DNA of 64,000 nt from Rheinheimera sp. 4Y26 (GCF_025245835.1 NZ_JAOBWS010000002.1:274070-338069); one strand, 5' to 3'; shown: positions 18,510 through 28,891, numbered from the stretch's first letter. Notes: generated by a model from the sequence alone, not told the origin. Translations and numbers: made by a program.

Positions 18510-18761
18510 ATGTCTGAATTAATGAGTAAACCCAAATTACGTTGGGCCTGCCGTCGCGGTATGCTGGAGCTGGATATTTTGTTATCTCCTTTTGTGGAGC
18601 AGGGTTATGACGCCTTAAGCCTTGAGCAAAAGCATGATTTTGAACGTTTATTAGCCTGTGACGACCCGGATTTATTTGCCTGGTTTATGGGGCATGCCAA
18701 ATCACAGGATGCAACTTTGCAACAGCTGGTGGACATCATTGTCCGGCGCGTCCGCGTTTAG
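18510..18761 (+). CDS. sdhE: FAD assembly factor SdhE
   Basis: The 83-residue protein promotes covalent flavinylation of succinate dehydrogenase and fumarate reductase. The conserved surface motif RRGMLELD is at about residues 16-23, followed by LSPFVEQGYDALS and the ending DPDLFAWFMGH typical of the family. A second in-frame ATG at codon 5 is possible. It lies divergent from ygfZ and overlaps ygfX, as in E. coli. Confidence 0.93.
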   Translation: MSELMSKPKLRWACRRGMLELDILLSPFVEQGYDALSLEQKHDFERLLACDDPDLFAWFMGHAKSQDATLQQLVDIIVRRVRV

Positions 18762-19167
18762 CCTGACGCTCAGGCCCTCACGCTGGCGCACTGTGCCTTA
18801 TGCACTGAGCCTGCTGGCGGTTGTTCTGGTGTGTCTGATATTGCCTTTGCCCTGGTGGCAATTGTTGTTGATGAGTCCGCTGCCTGTTTTTGTGTTGTAC
18901 CGGCAAGTGCGGGCCTGGCAGCAACCGCTGCCGATCCGGATGCTGACACTTCAGCAAAACGGCCGTATCCGGTTCTTGCAGGATGCCAAACCCGCAGGAC
19001 AGCTGTTGCCGCAGTCTTTGGTCTGTGGCTGGGGTTTCTGGTTGTACTGGCAGGATGACGAGCACAAAGTGCATCAGCTGTGGTTATACCGCGATAATTT
19101 TTCCGAAGCGGACGGCAGAGCACTGGCAAGAGCCTGCACAGAACGGCGCTGGCAAACACAAAACTAG
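18709..19167 (+). CDS. ygfX: YgfX-family membrane protein
   Basis: The 152-residue inner-membrane protein has two hydrophobic helices (about residues 38-75, ALSLLAVVLVCLILPLPWW and LLLMSPLPVFVLY) and a soluble C-terminal part ending RALARACTERRW, as in E. coli YgfX (also called CptA). Its 5' end overlaps sdhE. The start is uncertain: ATG at 18709 is used here, but a TTG at 18739 with GGTGG upstream gives a length closer to E. coli. In E. coli the protein has been linked to cell-shape toxicity countered by SdhE and to SdhE function; neither is shown here. Confidence 0.75.
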   Translation: MQLCNSWWTSLSGASAFSLTLRPSRWRTVPYALSLLAVVLVCLILPLPWWQLLLMSPLPVFVLYRQVRAWQQPLPIRMLTLQQNGRIRFLQDAKPAGQLLPQSLVCGWGFWLYWQDDEHKVHQLWLYRDNFSEADGRALARACTERRWQTQN

Positions 19168-19273
19168 CCATTTGAATTGCAGCTGTTGTGCTTGCCGCCT
19201 TGTTGTTATGCTGTAAGCATCTGACTAAGTGCAGTCTGCACTTGGTTACTTTTTAATTCCCTGGATAAAAACC

Positions 19274-19558
19274 ATGACTTTAATTGAACTGGCAGGTTAT
19301 GTGCCTGCTATTATTTTTCCCGCTGCAACCCTGATGCAGTTGTGGCACTTATTAAAAACCAAAACCTCTGACGGTGTGCCGGCCTTAACATGGCTGGCTT
19401 TTGCCCTGGGCAATTTGTCTTTGTATGTGTATGCCGAAAAATATACCGAACTGCAATCCATTATTGGTCAGCTTGCCACGGCCGCTTTGCAGATTTATGT
19501 GGTGTACCTCATCCTAAAATATCGTCGCCGGGCCTCAAAAGCTGCTGCGGCCGAATAA
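19274..19558 (+). CDS. Small three-helix membrane protein, PQ-loop/SemiSWEET-like
   Basis: The 94-residue protein has three predicted helices: residues about 5-27 (ELAGYVPAIIFPAATLMQLW), 39-58 (PALTWLAFALGNLSLYVY) and 65-84. This matches the size and triple-helix-bundle layout of SemiSWEET/PQ-loop half-transporters, which dimerise to move sugars. The proline of helix 1 fits the PQ motif position loosely; the glutamine is displaced (AATLMQ). The tail is basic then alanine-rich. It sits between ygfX and nadB, where many relatives have nothing. Substrate unknown; moderate certainty. Confidence 0.6.
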   Translation: MTLIELAGYVPAIIFPAATLMQLWHLLKTKTSDGVPALTWLAFALGNLSLYVYAEKYTELQSIIGQLATAALQIYVVYLILKYRRRASKAAAAE

Positions 19559-19587
19559 CAATATTGCGCCAGAGCTGACAGCCAATA

Positions 19588-19620
19588 CAAAAAACGGCGC
19601 TTTTGCGCCGTTTTTGCTTT
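19588..19620. terminator. Bidirectional terminator before nadB 3' end
   Basis: AAAAAACGGCGC-TTTT-GCGCCGTTTTT lies between the convergent PQ-loop gene and nadB, with A and T runs on both sides. Confidence 0.9.
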
Positions 19621-19637
19621 TAATTGCAGACAGAAAC

Positions 19638-21275
19638 TCAGATCGTCTGAGTTGTTACCGGCTCAGCATCACGTTCCGGTGGTGTCAGGATTGTTGGTTT
19701 GGGGTTGTCCAGCATAGCCGGATAATCCAGGGTGTAATGTAAACCTCGACTTTCTTTGCGCGCCATGGCGCAGCGGATAATCAGCTCAGCCACCATGGTC
19801 AGGTTACGCAGTTCCAGCAGGTTATTGCTGACTCTGAAGTGGCGGTAATATTCCTGAATTTCGCGTTGTAATAATTCTACGCGGTGTAACGCCCGCTCCA
19901 GCCTTTTGGTGGTGCGCACTATGCCGACAAAATCCCACATAAATAACCGCAGTTCATGCCAGTTGTGGGTGATCACCACTTCTTCATCTGAGTTACTGAC
20001 CCGGCTTTCATCCCATTGCGGCAGTGAAATAGGCGCTGCCGCCTGTGCCAGGTTGGCCAGAATATGTTTGGCTGCACTTTGCGCAAACACCACACATTCC
20101 AATAAAGAGTTACTTGCCATCCGGTTCGCACCGTGCAGGCCGGTATAAGCCACTTCACCAATGGCATAAAGGTTGGGTACATCGGTTTGGCCATTCTGGT
20201 TAGTCATCACGCCGCCACAGGTGTAATGGGCTGCCGGTACCACTGGAATAGGCTGTTTGGTAATGTCGATACCGACACTTAAACACTTGGCATAAATAGT
20301 GGGGAAGTGCTCAATAATAAAATCTTTTGGCTTGTGGCTGATGTCGAGATACACACAAGGCACACCCAAGCGTTTCATTTCAAAGTCGATAGCCCGCGCC
20401 ACCACATCACGGGGGGCCAGCTCTGCACGCTCATCAAAATCCGGCATAAAACGCGAACCATCCGGCCTTTTTAAATAAGCACCTTCACCTCGCATGGCTT
20501 CGGTGATGAGATAGTTACGGGCGTCCGGATGATACAAACTGGTGGGGTGAAATTGGTTAAATTCCATATTGGCCACCCGGCAACCGGCACGCCACGCCAT
20601 GGCAATACCATCACCACTGGCTACATCCGGGTTACTGGTATAAAGGTACACTTTACTGGCGCCACCTGTTGCCAGCGCAACAAAACGGGCAGAAATCACT
20701 TCAACTTGTTCTGAGTTACGATTCCAGACATAAGCGCCATAACAATGCTTGCCCGGTAACCCCAGCTTTGCTGCGGTAATCAGATCAATAGCGTTGTAGT
20801 TTTCCAGTAAACGGATATTCGGATGGGCTTTGACCTGATCGACCAAAGTAATTTGCACAGCGCGGCCTGTGGCATCTGCCGCGTGCAGAATACGCCTGTG
20901 GCTGTGACCGCCTTCGCGGGTCAGGTGGTATTTTAATACGCCTTCTTCATCGCGATATTGATCAAATGGCACACCTTGCCCAATCAGCCATTCCATCGCT
21001 TCTTTAGCGTGCTCGGCGGTAAATTTAACAGCCTCTGCGTCACATAAACCGGCGCCGGCAATCAGAGTGTCGCTGACATGGGAATCAATGCTGTCGTTTT
21101 CATCAAACACAGCGGCAATGCCACCTTGCGCATATAAAGTTGAACCTTCGCGCAGCGGGCCTTTACTCAGCACCATCACATTCAGTTTATCTGCCAGTTG
21201 CAGCGCCAAAGACAAACCGGCAGCGCCGCTGCCAATAATTAATACGTCACAAAGATGTTCTTTTTGCTGTTGCAT
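19638..21275 (-). CDS. nadB: L-aspartate oxidase
   Basis: The 545-residue flavoenzyme oxidises L-aspartate to iminoaspartate, the first step of NAD biosynthesis. The N-terminal dinucleotide-binding motif [13 protein letters not shown], the signatures [23 protein letters not shown] and [24 protein letters not shown], and the [10 protein letters not shown] loop with catalytic HxxR-type residues are all present and in the order of E. coli NadB. The ATG at 21275 is preferred over a GTG three codons upstream. It is divergent from rpoE across a 248-bp regulatory region, the order seen in E. coli. Confidence 0.97.
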   Translation of the reverse strand: MQQQKEHLCDVLIIGSGAAGLSLALQLADKLNVMVLSKGPLREGSTLYAQGGIAAVFDENDSIDSHVSDTLIAGAGLCDAEAVKFTAEHAKEAMEWLIGQGVPFDQYRDEEGVLKYHLTREGGHSHRRILHAADATGRAVQITLVDQVKAHPNIRLLENYNAIDLITAAKLGLPGKHCYGAYVWNRNSEQVEVISARFVALATGGASKVYLYTSNPDVASGDGIAMAWRAGCRVANMEFNQFHPTSLYHPDARNYLITEAMRGEGAYLKRPDGSRFMPDFDERAELAPRDVVARAIDFEMKRLGVPCVYLDISHKPKDFIIEHFPTIYAKCLSVGIDITKQPIPVVPAAHYTCGGVMTNQNGQTDVPNLYAIGEVAYTGLHGANRMASNSLLECVVFAQSAAKHILANLAQAAAPISLPQWDESRVSNSDEEVVITHNWHELRLFMWDFVGIVRTTKRLERALHRVELLQREIQEYYRHFRVSNNLLELRNLTMVAELIIRCAMARKESRGLHYTLDYPAMLDNPKPTILTPPERDAEPVTTQTI

Positions 21276-21432
21276 GCGATACACTTAAATCTGACAAAAA
21301 ACAGAATCTTAGTTGAGTAAAAAGCCAGGCAGGCTGCGACTGGCGCTGAGGTGTCCGGCAGCGCTCGGATGGGCTATATGTCATCCAATGCGGTCAGGAT
21401 CAATCTATTGTAACTTTTTTATCTATTAAACC

Positions 21433-21460
21433 GAACTTTTTCACTTCGGTCCCGTCATAA
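21433..21460 (+). promoter_or_regulatory. Sigma-E-type promoter of rpoE
   Basis: The sequence CCGAACTT with core GAACTT (21433-21438) followed after 16 bp by TCATAA (21455-21460) matches the sigma-E consensus GGAACTT-N16-TCxxA. It lies 64 bp before the rpoE start. Autoregulation of rpoE by its own sigma factor is well known in gammaproteobacteria. Confidence 0.75.
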
Positions 21461-21523
21461 GGGTACGCTTGACGAGAGCCGGTTGCAAAATTTAGCAGTA
21501 AGCAAAACAGGGGACAAGCTCGG

Positions 21524-22099
21524 ATGAGCGAGCAAGAATTGGATTGGCAGATAGTCCAGCGGGTACAACAAGGGGATAAAGCGGCTTTTAATCTGTTGGT
21601 AAGAAAATATCAGCACAGATTAGCGAACTTAATTTCAAGGTACGTCTCTAATCATGGCGACGTGGCGGATGTGGCACAAGAAGCCTTTATAAAAGCTTAT
21701 CGTGCACTGCCAGGCTTTCGCGGAGACAGTGCGTTTTACACCTGGTTGTATCGCATTGCTGTAAACAGTGCAAAAAACTATCTGGTGGCCAACGGCCGCA
21801 AACCGCCGTCAACAGACGTTGATGCGGAAGAAGCTGACTCTTACGAGGGCAGTGACGCGTTAAAAGTGCAGGATTCACCGGAAAAGCTGTTGCTGACCGA
21901 AGAAATCCGGCATGTAGTGTTTGAAACTATTGAAAAATTGCCGGAAGAATTGCGCATTGCCATCACTTTGCGTGAGATGGATGGTCTGAGTTACGAAGAA
22001 ATTGCCGAAGTGATGGGCTGTCCTATAGGCACAGTCCGTAGCCGGATCTTCCGGGCACGCGAAGCAATTGACATCCAGCTGAAGCCGTTAATCAGCTAA
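21524..22099 (+). CDS. rpoE: RNA polymerase sigma factor RpoE (sigma-E)
   Basis: The 191-residue ECF sigma factor directs the envelope-stress response. Region 2 is seen in YVSNHGDVADVAQEAFIKAYRAL and FYTWLYRIAVNSAKNYL, and region 4 in LPEELRIAITLREMDGLSYEEIAEVMGCPIGTVRSR (split by ordinary HTH turns). AGGGGAC precedes the start. It heads rpoE-rseA-rseB-rseC, which encodes the sigma factor, its anti-sigma factor, the periplasmic sensor and RseC. Confidence 0.98.
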   Translation: MSEQELDWQIVQRVQQGDKAAFNLLVRKYQHRLANLISRYVSNHGDVADVAQEAFIKAYRALPGFRGDSAFYTWLYRIAVNSAKNYLVANGRKPPSTDVDAEEADSYEGSDALKVQDSPEKLLLTEEIRHVVFETIEKLPEELRIAITLREMDGLSYEEIAEVMGCPIGTVRSRIFRAREAIDIQLKPLIS

Positions 22100-22124
22100 C
22101 CTATGAACAAAGACAGGATTATGT

Positions 22125-22778
22125 ATGTCGTCTGAAAAACAAGATTGGCTATCTGCCGCCAGTGATAATCAAGGCATCAGTGCGCAACAGCTCGACTCTT
22201 TGTTACAAGATCCCGACCTGCAGCAGCAGTGGCTGCGTTATCAGATGATAGGCAATGTGATCCGCAACGAATTACCTGCTCAGGTTGACCTGCAGTTTGC
22301 TGATAACTTTGCTTTATTGCTGGAAAATGAAGAAAGCCATCAGCTACAGCCGGAAGCTGAGTTGCAACTGGCAGCTGTTGCTGCAACATCCCGTTTTGGT
22401 AAATTTAAATCAGCGGCCAATATGCCCTGGATAAAAACCATGTTGCAGGGTGCTATTGCTGCCAGTGTAGCCATAGTGGCTGTAGTGGGCGTGCAACAAA
22501 GTCAGAAATCGCCGGATGAAGCTTTAACTTCACCATTACCGGTATTACAAACCCGTCCTATCGGCGGTGTGGCAACGCCGGTTAGTTTAAGTCAGAGTTC
22601 AGTGGATTCCCGTTTTGCCGCCCAGCAACAACAATTGCAGCTGGAGCAACAGCGCCGCTTGCAGGAGCTGATGCAGGCACGGCAGCAGCAAATCCGCTTA
22701 CTTGAACAAACTGCACAGCAGCAACAAAAAAATCAGCAAACCCAACCTGTTGTTGAGCAACCACCACGCGGACAATAG
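22125..22778 (+). CDS. rseA: Sigma-E anti-sigma factor RseA
   Basis: The 217-residue single-pass inner-membrane protein holds sigma-E inactive through its N-terminal cytoplasmic domain (DWLSAASDNQGISAQQLDSLL; RYQMIGNVIRNELP). A transmembrane helix is near residues 107-123 (AIAASVAIVAVVGVQ). The periplasmic part ends in a long glutamine-rich stretch (about residues 165-215), longer in Q than the E. coli protein. Sequential cleavage by DegS and RseP releases RpoE under stress. It starts 25 nt after rpoE. Confidence 0.93.
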   Translation: MSSEKQDWLSAASDNQGISAQQLDSLLQDPDLQQQWLRYQMIGNVIRNELPAQVDLQFADNFALLLENEESHQLQPEAELQLAAVAATSRFGKFKSAANMPWIKTMLQGAIAASVAIVAVVGVQQSQKSPDEALTSPLPVLQTRPIGGVATPVSLSQSSVDSRFAAQQQQLQLEQQRRLQELMQARQQQIRLLEQTAQQQQKNQQTQPVVEQPPRGQ

Positions 22779-22780
22779 CC

Positions 22781-23728
22781 ATGCCTGTGTTGTTGCTGTT
22801 GTTAAGCTGTCTGTTGCTGAGTCTGTCAGCAGCAGCCAGCAATGATGGCTGGTTGCAGTTTGAACGCAGCCAGCAAGCGGTTAAAAAATTCAACTTTGAT
22901 GTGACCTTTGTGCAGATGCGCAGTAACCAGCTGAATACTTTCCGCTGGTTACACGGGGTGCATCAGGCCGCCGGCAGTCTGCCGGTGCAAACCGAACTTG
23001 AGCAGCTCATCCCGCAAGACCTGGCCGGCACTGACACTTTCAGACGCAATGACAGGGTGTATTATTCATCCCCGGGTAATTCGCTGCTGGTCACTGTCAA
23101 TCAATCGATTAAAGAGCTGCCGGCCATATTGTTCCAGTCACAAAACAATATTATGAAACTGTACGATGCTGTGCTTGGCAGCAGCACTTCGTTGTCGGGC
23201 CGCACCGCTCAATTGCTCAGGCTTACCGCCTTTAACAATGGCCGTTTCAGCTACTGGCTGTGGCTGGATGGTGAAACAGGCTTTCCACTGCGGGTGGATA
23301 CTGTTGATCAAAACAACGAAGTGCTGGAACGCTGGATGGTGGTGCATATGCAGCTTAAACCCAGTCTGCCTCAAGAATTAATGGGTTTACTCAGTGCTGA
23401 TTTACCGACTGAACCCTTGCAGTTACCGCAGAATGAACCCCAGCAGCAGGTTAATTTTCAGCTTGGCTGGTTACCCGATGGTTATCAGCTGGTATTACAG
23501 CAACAGACGCCAATAGCATCCAATAATACGGTGTTAGCTTCCTGGCTGTTAACCGATGGTTTGCATCAGATCTCAGTCTTTGTGCAGCCGACTGCGGGTT
23601 TACCTGCCCAGGCTTTTCGTGATGGGGCAACCACTTTATTGGTACAACCCAAGCAAAATATTGATGTCACAGTGATTGGCCCGCTGGATGTGGCTGTTGC
23701 CAACCGGCTGGCAGATTCCGTTCGTTAA
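22781..23728 (+). CDS. rseB: Periplasmic sigma-E regulator RseB
   Basis: The 315-residue protein has a signal peptide (MPVLLLLLSCLLLSLSAAAS). The two RseB domains follow: a large LolA-like lipid-binding domain (about 20-205, with FDVTFVQMRSNQLNTFRWLHG and YWLWLDGETGFPLRVD) and a small C-terminal domain (about 220-315, FQLGWLPDGYQLV, QISVFVQP). RseB binds RseA and shields it from DegS until it senses mislocalised LPS. It begins 2 nt after rseA. Confidence 0.94.
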   Translation: MPVLLLLLSCLLLSLSAAASNDGWLQFERSQQAVKKFNFDVTFVQMRSNQLNTFRWLHGVHQAAGSLPVQTELEQLIPQDLAGTDTFRRNDRVYYSSPGNSLLVTVNQSIKELPAILFQSQNNIMKLYDAVLGSSTSLSGRTAQLLRLTAFNNGRFSYWLWLDGETGFPLRVDTVDQNNEVLERWMVVHMQLKPSLPQELMGLLSADLPTEPLQLPQNEPQQQVNFQLGWLPDGYQLVLQQQTPIASNNTVLASWLLTDGLHQISVFVQPTAGLPAQAFRDGATTLLVQPKQNIDVTVIGPLDVAVANRLADSVR

Positions 23729-23773
23729 ACAGCACAGCTATAATGGCCGCTTTATTGTCACAGGCACAGCAAG

Positions 23774-24238
23774 ATGGTTGAAGAGATAGCCACAGTAGTT
23801 CAGACAGATGCACAGGGAGTCTGGTTAGAAACCAGAGTGCAGAGCAGTTGTCAGGCTTGCAGTGCCAACGATAGCTGCACCAGTGGTGTGGTGGCCAAAC
23901 ATCTGACCAATCGCCAATATCGTTTTTTTCTGCCTTATCCGCCAGAGTTACAACATAAGGAATTATTGCCTGGCCAACAGGTGCGGATTGGCCTTCATGA
24001 AGGCGTACTGCTGAAATCTGCCCTTGTGGTTTACCTGTTACCACTGTTGTTATTTATTGCGGCGGTGTTTTTGATGTTCTGGGCAGAGGCAGGCGAGGGC
24101 TGGCAATTGTGTGCTGGTATTGTGGCTGCTCTGCCGGGTTATTATCTGGCTCGTCGTTTTGGTGTGCAGCAAGGTGGTGCCGAACAACAGGTTGAGTTAT
24201 TGGCTGTATTGCCGACTCTGGCAGTGCAGCAGCAATAA
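23774..24238 (+). CDS. rseC: SoxR-reducing/sigma-E operon protein RseC
   Basis: The 154-residue inner-membrane protein starts with a cytoplasmic cysteine cluster (SCQACSANDSC, with the pattern CxxCx5C) and has two transmembrane helices (about residues 80-100 and 108-125). RseC is the last gene of the sigma-E operon and is related to RsxC-linked SoxR reduction; its exact reaction is not settled. It starts 45 nt after rseB. Confidence 0.9.
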   Translation: MVEEIATVVQTDAQGVWLETRVQSSCQACSANDSCTSGVVAKHLTNRQYRFFLPYPPELQHKELLPGQQVRIGLHEGVLLKSALVVYLLPLLLFIAAVFLMFWAEAGEGWQLCAGIVAALPGYYLARRFGVQQGGAEQQVELLAVLPTLAVQQQ

Positions 24239-24431
24239 ATGTGGCAATAACAGCGTTGCAATTTCCTTTGCTGCGGCGAAAACCCCCACTGGCGCGAAAG
24301 CCCAAGAACACATAGCAACCTCGCAGCAAATCAAGTACAATTCGCGGCAATTTTAATCTGTCGTCCGCCAGTGCACGATGTTTTCACGTCGGTGCCGTGC
24401 GGCCAACCAGCTCAGTTTTATATTGGAAAAA

Positions 24432-26231
24432 ATGGCAAAAATATCTCATATCCGCAATTTCTCCGTCATTGCTCACATTGACCATGGCAAATCAACCTTG
24501 TCTGACCGGCTGATCCAGTTTTGTGGTGGTTTGTCTGATCGGGAAATGCAGGAACAGGTGCTGGATTCGATGGATCTGGAGCGTGAACGTGGTATCACCA
24601 TCAAAGCGCAAAGTGTGACGCTGAACTACAAAGCGAAAGATGGTGAAACTTATCAGCTGAACTTTATCGACACACCGGGTCACGTTGACTTTACCTATGA
24701 AGTCAGCCGTTCTTTAGCGGCCTGCGAAGGTGCTTTATTGGTGGTGGACGCCGGTCAGGGTGTTGAAGCTCAAACAGTTGCCAACTGTTATACCGCGCTG
24801 GAAATGAACCTGGAAGTATTGCCGGTTCTGAACAAAATTGACTTGCCACAGGCCGAGCCTGAGCGTGTTGCTGAAGAAATTGAAGACATTATTGGTATCG
24901 AAGCCGTGGGTGCTGTGCAGTGTTCTGCCAAAACCGGTTTAGGTATTGAAGATGTGCTGGAAACCATCGTCAAGGGTATCCCTTGCCCTGAAGGTGACGT
25001 TGATGCGCCAACACAAGCGCTGATCATCGACTCCTGGTTTGACCCATACCAGGGTGTTGTGTCTTTGGTACGTGTTAAACACGGTAAAATTCAGGCCAAA
25101 GACAAAATTAAAATTATGTCGAGCGGCGCTGTGTACGAAGTAGATAAGGTGGGTATTTTTACGCCAAAAGCAAAAAATACCGGCATTTTAAGTACAGGCG
25201 AAGTAGGTTTTGTCATTGCCGGTATTAAAGAAATTAAAGGTGCGCCTGTTGGTGATACCTTAACGCTGGCAAAAAATTCAGCCACCGAACCTTTACCAGG
25301 CTTTAAACGCATTAAACCTCAGGTGTATGCCGGTGTGTATCCGGTGTCGTCAGACGACTATGAAGATTTCCGTGATGCGCTGGAAAAACTCAGCTTAAAC
25401 GACTCATCACTGTTTTATGAACCAGAAAGCTCCAGCGCTTTAGGTTTTGGTTTCCGTATTGGTTTCCTTGGTATGTTACATATGGAAATCATTCAGGAAA
25501 GGTTAGAGCGTGAATACGATCTGGACCTGATTACCACAGCACCCACAGTAGTGTATGAAGTTGTCACCAAAGCCGGTGAAACCGTGATGGTTGATAACCC
25601 AAGCGACTTACCGCCTGTTGGCAATATTGACGAAATCCGTGAGCCTATTGTTGAAGCCCATATTCTGGTGCCGCAGGAATACTTAGGTAACGTGATTAAC
25701 CTTTGTATTGAAAAACGCGGTGTGCAAATCAATATGACGTACCACGGTCGTCAGGTGGCAGTGGTGTATGAACTGCCGATGGCGGAAGTGGTAATGGACT
25801 TCTTTGACCGGTTAAAATCAACCAGCCGTGGTTATGCTTCTTTGGATTATGCGTTTAAACGTTTCCAAACCTCTGACATGTCACGGGTGGATATTCTGAT
25901 CAATGGTGAAAGAGTGGATGCGCTGGCGATTATCAGCCACCGTGATTTTGCGCAAAGCCGTGGCCGTGATCTGGCAGAAAAACTCAAAGAGCTGATCCCA
26001 CGCCAGATGTTTGATATCGCCATTCAGGCGGCCATTGGCAGTCATATTATTGCCCGTACCACGGTAAAACAATTACGTAAAAACGTATTGGCCAAGTGTT
26101 ATGGCGGTGACGTTAGCCGGAAGAAAAAGCTGTTACAAAAACAAAAAGAAGGTAAAAAGCGCATGAAGCAAGTGGGCAACGTTGAAGTGCCACAAGAAGC
26201 GTTTTTAGCCATTCTGAAAGTAGGCAAATAG
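24432..26231 (+). CDS. lepA: Elongation factor 4 (LepA)
   Basis: The 599-residue translational GTPase (same length as E. coli LepA) back-translocates or remodels stalled ribosomes. G1 is [10 protein letters not shown]3 is DTPGHVDF, G4 is NKID. The signature LepA C-terminal domain follows ([33 protein letters not shown], and the lysine-rich [16 protein letters not shown]). The start at 24432 gives the canonical [19 protein letters not shown]. It is separated from rseC by 193 bp, which contains only a weak TACAAT -10-like element at 24336. Confidence 0.98.
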   Translation: MAKISHIRNFSVIAHIDHGKSTLSDRLIQFCGGLSDREMQEQVLDSMDLERERGITIKAQSVTLNYKAKDGETYQLNFIDTPGHVDFTYEVSRSLAACEGALLVVDAGQGVEAQTVANCYTALEMNLEVLPVLNKIDLPQAEPERVAEEIEDIIGIEAVGAVQCSAKTGLGIEDVLETIVKGIPCPEGDVDAPTQALIIDSWFDPYQGVVSLVRVKHGKIQAKDKIKIMSSGAVYEVDKVGIFTPKAKNTGILSTGEVGFVIAGIKEIKGAPVGDTLTLAKNSATEPLPGFKRIKPQVYAGVYPVSSDDYEDFRDALEKLSLNDSSLFYEPESSSALGFGFRIGFLGMLHMEIIQERLEREYDLDLITTAPTVVYEVVTKAGETVMVDNPSDLPPVGNIDEIREPIVEAHILVPQEYLGNVINLCIEKRGVQINMTYHGRQVAVVYELPMAEVVMDFFDRLKSTSRGYASLDYAFKRFQTSDMSRVDILINGERVDALAIISHRDFAQSRGRDLAEKLKELIPRQMFDIAIQAAIGSHIIARTTVKQLRKNVLAKCYGGDVSRKKKLLQKQKEGKKRMKQVGNVEVPQEAFLAILKVGK

Positions 26232-26247
26232 CCTGCATTTCTGTGAT

Positions 26248-26293
26248 TGCGGCGCTGTGTTATCAGCGCCGCAGTTGTTACAGCTGGTAACAA
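26248..26293 (+). other. Two adjacent perfect hairpins between lepA and lepB
   Basis: Hairpin 1 is TGCGGCGCTG-TGTTAT-CAGCGCCGCA (26248-26273, 10 perfect pairs). Hairpin 2 is TTGTTAC-AGCTG-GTAACAA (26275-26293, 7 perfect pairs). Neither is followed by a T tract, so a simple terminator is unlikely. They may stabilise the lepA end or be a processing site. Confidence 0.6.
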
Positions 26294-26377
26294 TATATAG
26301 TGCAATAGCAGCAGCAACAGCACAAAGTTCAGCGGTAAGCTGACACATCAGATACAGCAACGAGGATTGGATTTTTC

Positions 26378-27301
26378 ATGGCAGGTTATTTTGCAATATT
26401 TTTAGTGGCATTAACGGTCGGCAGCGGGTTAATTTGGTTGTTTGATGCTTTAGTGCTGGCGCCTAAACGCAAAATGAAACTGGCGCAGGCCGAAGCTGCA
26501 GCCGGCACCGCCTTGTCAGAGGAAGTGAAACAACAAATTGCGCCTCAGTCTTATATTGCTGAAACTGCCCAGTCGATTTTCCCGCTGATTGCAGTGATTA
26601 CGATTTTCCGTTCTTTTTTGTACGAGCCATTTCAAATTCCATCCGGCTCTATGATGCCAACCCTGCTGGTCGGTGATTTTATTCTGGTGGAAAAATACTC
26701 TTACGATGTTAAAGACCCTATCTGGCGCACCACCTTAATTCAGACCGGTAAACCTGAACATGGTGATGTGGCGGTATTTAAATACCCTGAGCAGCCAAAT
26801 GTGGATTACATCAAGCGTATTATTGGTTTGCCGGGCGATCGTATTGTTTATAAAAACAAACAGTTATATATCCAAAAAGCCTGTGACAAAAATCTGAATC
26901 AGCCATGCCCTGTGCTGGAGCCGATGCATCAGGAATTACAGTCGGAAGGTGAATTTTTCTTAGGCCCTTATCCACTGAAACGTTTTACTGAACAAGGCCC
27001 AACCAAACAATATGACATTCTGCAAAATGCCATGTTGCCTGAGCCTATTCACAATTATTACCGTCAGCCTGGTACAGAAACCACAGAGTTTGTGGTGCCA
27101 GCCGGCCATTATTTTGCCATGGGCGACAACCGTGATAACAGCCGCGATAGCCGGTTCTGGGGTTTTGTGCCAGAGCAGAATCTGGTCGGCAAAGCGGTGT
27201 TTAAGTGGATGAGTTTTGAATTTAATGATGATCCGAACAGTGCTATTCCTGGCTGGGTGCCTGTTGGTATCCGCTTTGAACGTTTAGGCCGGATTGAATA
27301 A
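26378..27301 (+). CDS. lepB: Signal peptidase I
   Basis: The 307-residue inner-membrane serine protease removes signal peptides from exported proteins. It has N-terminal membrane helices (about residues 4-25 and 62-80). The catalytic serine is in [10 protein letters not shown] (near residue 91) and the catalytic lysine in [11 protein letters not shown] (near residue 146). The late box [17 protein letters not shown] is canonical. It precedes rnc by 8 nt. Confidence 0.97.
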   Translation: MAGYFAIFLVALTVGSGLIWLFDALVLAPKRKMKLAQAEAAAGTALSEEVKQQIAPQSYIAETAQSIFPLIAVITIFRSFLYEPFQIPSGSMMPTLLVGDFILVEKYSYDVKDPIWRTTLIQTGKPEHGDVAVFKYPEQPNVDYIKRIIGLPGDRIVYKNKQLYIQKACDKNLNQPCPVLEPMHQELQSEGEFFLGPYPLKRFTEQGPTKQYDILQNAMLPEPIHNYYRQPGTETTEFVVPAGHYFAMGDNRDNSRDSRFWGFVPEQNLVGKAVFKWMSFEFNDDPNSAIPGWVPVGIRFERLGRIE

Positions 27302-27309
27302 GGGTAGGC

Positions 27310-27984
27310 ATGCAAGTTTCTTTAGCGCCATTACAACGACGGTTGGGTTACCAGTTTGTGCAGCCTGAGCTGCTGGAACAAGCGCTGACGCACCGCAGCT
27401 GTAAAGGCAAACATAACGAACGACTGGAGTTTTTGGGTGATGCCATTTTAAGTTTTGTCATCGCCGAAGCGCTGTATCAGAATTTCCCGAAAACGCGGGA
27501 AGGGGATTTAACCCGGATGCGTGCATCTCTGGTCAAAGGGGTCACCCTGGCTGAGATAGCCAAAGAGTTGCAGTTGTCGGACTTTTTACGCTTAGGGCCA
27601 GGCGAGTTAAAAAGCGGTGGTTTTCGCCGTGAATCAATTCTCGCCGATGCCGTTGAAGCCATTTTAGGCGCCATTTATTTAGATGGCGGCGCCCAGCCTT
27701 GCAAAGAACGGATCCTGGCCTGGTTTGGTTCGCGCCTGACGGTGATTGAACCCGGCGTACAAAAAGATTCCAAAACCAAACTGCAGGAATATCTGCAGGG
27801 CCGCAAAATGGCGTTACCCCAATACGAAGTGATTGAAGTAATGGGAGAAGCCCATGATCAAACCTTCACCGTAAAATGTACAGTGGCTGGCATGCAGCCT
27901 ATTATTGCCAGTGGCAGCTCACGCCGTAAGGCAGAGCAGGACTGCGCGAACCTGGTGTTGGAACAGCTTACCCATGACAAATAA
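27310..27984 (+). CDS. rnc: Ribonuclease III
   Basis: The 224-residue double-strand-specific RNase processes rRNA precursors and regulatory RNAs. The signature [11 protein letters not shown] is present near residue 38, with the catalytic Glu/Asp of the [15 protein letters not shown] block. The C-terminal double-stranded RNA-binding domain (about residues 155-224) ends in [16 protein letters not shown]. Its 3' end overlaps era by 11 nt, so the two are translationally coupled. Confidence 0.97.
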   Translation: MQVSLAPLQRRLGYQFVQPELLEQALTHRSCKGKHNERLEFLGDAILSFVIAEALYQNFPKTREGDLTRMRASLVKGVTLAEIAKELQLSDFLRLGPGELKSGGFRRESILADAVEAILGAIYLDGGAQPCKERILAWFGSRLTVIEPGVQKDSKTKLQEYLQGRKMALPQYEVIEVMGEAHDQTFTVKCTVAGMQPIIASGSSRRKAEQDCANLVLEQLTHDK

Positions 27985-28891
27985 TATTCCTGAAACCGCC
28001 GGCGAAACTTTTGCCGGTTTAGTGGCTATTGTTGGCCGTCCGAATGTGGGTAAATCCACTTTGCTCAATCAGCTGATTGGCCAAAAAGTCAGTATCACCT
28101 CAAAAAAACCACAAACCACCCGCCATCGTATTGTTGGCATTGACACTGTAGGTCAATACCAGACGGTGTATGTTGATACCCCAGGCCTGCATAGCGAAGA
28201 AAAACGTGCTATTAACCGCCTGATGAACAAAGCGGCCGCCAGTTCAATTCTGGACGTAGAGCTGGTGATTTTTGTGGTAGAAGGTACCCGCTGGCTGGAA
28301 GACGATCAGATGGTGTTGAACCGGTTAATTGCCGCCAATAAACCTGTAATTCTGGTGGTGAATAAAGTGGATCTTTACAAAGACAAAGAAGAGTTATTGC
28401 CGCATTTACAGTGGCTTGGCACGCAGTTGTCTTTTGTCGAAATAGTGCCGCTTTCGGCGGAAAAAGGCACCAATGTGGCCGCGCTGCGTGACATAGTGCA
28501 CAAACACCTGCCGCCTTGTGAGTTTTTCTTCCCGGAAGATTACATTACCGACCGCTCCCAACGTTTTATGGCGTCGGAAATTGTACGCGAAAAGCTGATG
28601 CGCTTTTTGGGTGACGAACTGCCGTATTCGGTGACGGTAGAAATTGAGCGTTTTAAGTGGGAAGAAAAACACTACCACATCGCTGCGCTTATTCTGGTGG
28701 AACGCGACACGCAAAAACGTATGGTGATAGGCAAAGCCGGTGAGCGGATCAAAACCATCGCCTCGGAAGCCCGTAAAGATATGGAAGAACTGTTTGAACA
28801 ACCGGTGTTTTTACAAATGTGGGTTAAGGTTAAATCTGGCTGGGCCGACGACGAGCGGGCGCTGCGCAGCTTAGGTTATGGCGAAGATTAA
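27974..28891 (+). CDS. era: GTPase Era
   Basis: The 305-residue GTPase assists 30S ribosome assembly by binding the 16S 3' end. G1 is [10 protein letters not shown]3 DTPGL, G4 NKVD. The KH domain (about 205-290) has the [20 protein letters not shown] core. The ATG at 27974 lies within rnc. The stop codon shares one base with the recO start (TAATG). Confidence 0.97.
   Translation: MTNNIPETAGETFAGLVAIVGRPNVGKSTLLNQLIGQKVSITSKKPQTTRHRIVGIDTVGQYQTVYVDTPGLHSEEKRAINRLMNKAAASSILDVELVIFVVEGTRWLEDDQMVLNRLIAANKPVILVVNKVDLYKDKEELLPHLQWLGTQLSFVEIVPLSAEKGTNVAALRDIVHKHLPPCEFFFPEDYITDRSQRFMASEIVREKLMRFLGDELPYSVTVEIERFKWEEKHYHIAALILVERDTQKRMVIGKAGERIKTIASEARKDMEELFEQPVFLQMWVKVKSGWADDERALRSLGYGED

Noticed and set aside
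22650..22770. Glutamine-rich repeat region in rseA as a possible mobile or expanded repeat
   Set aside because: It is mixed CAA/CAG low complexity in frame, common in the periplasmic tail of this family.
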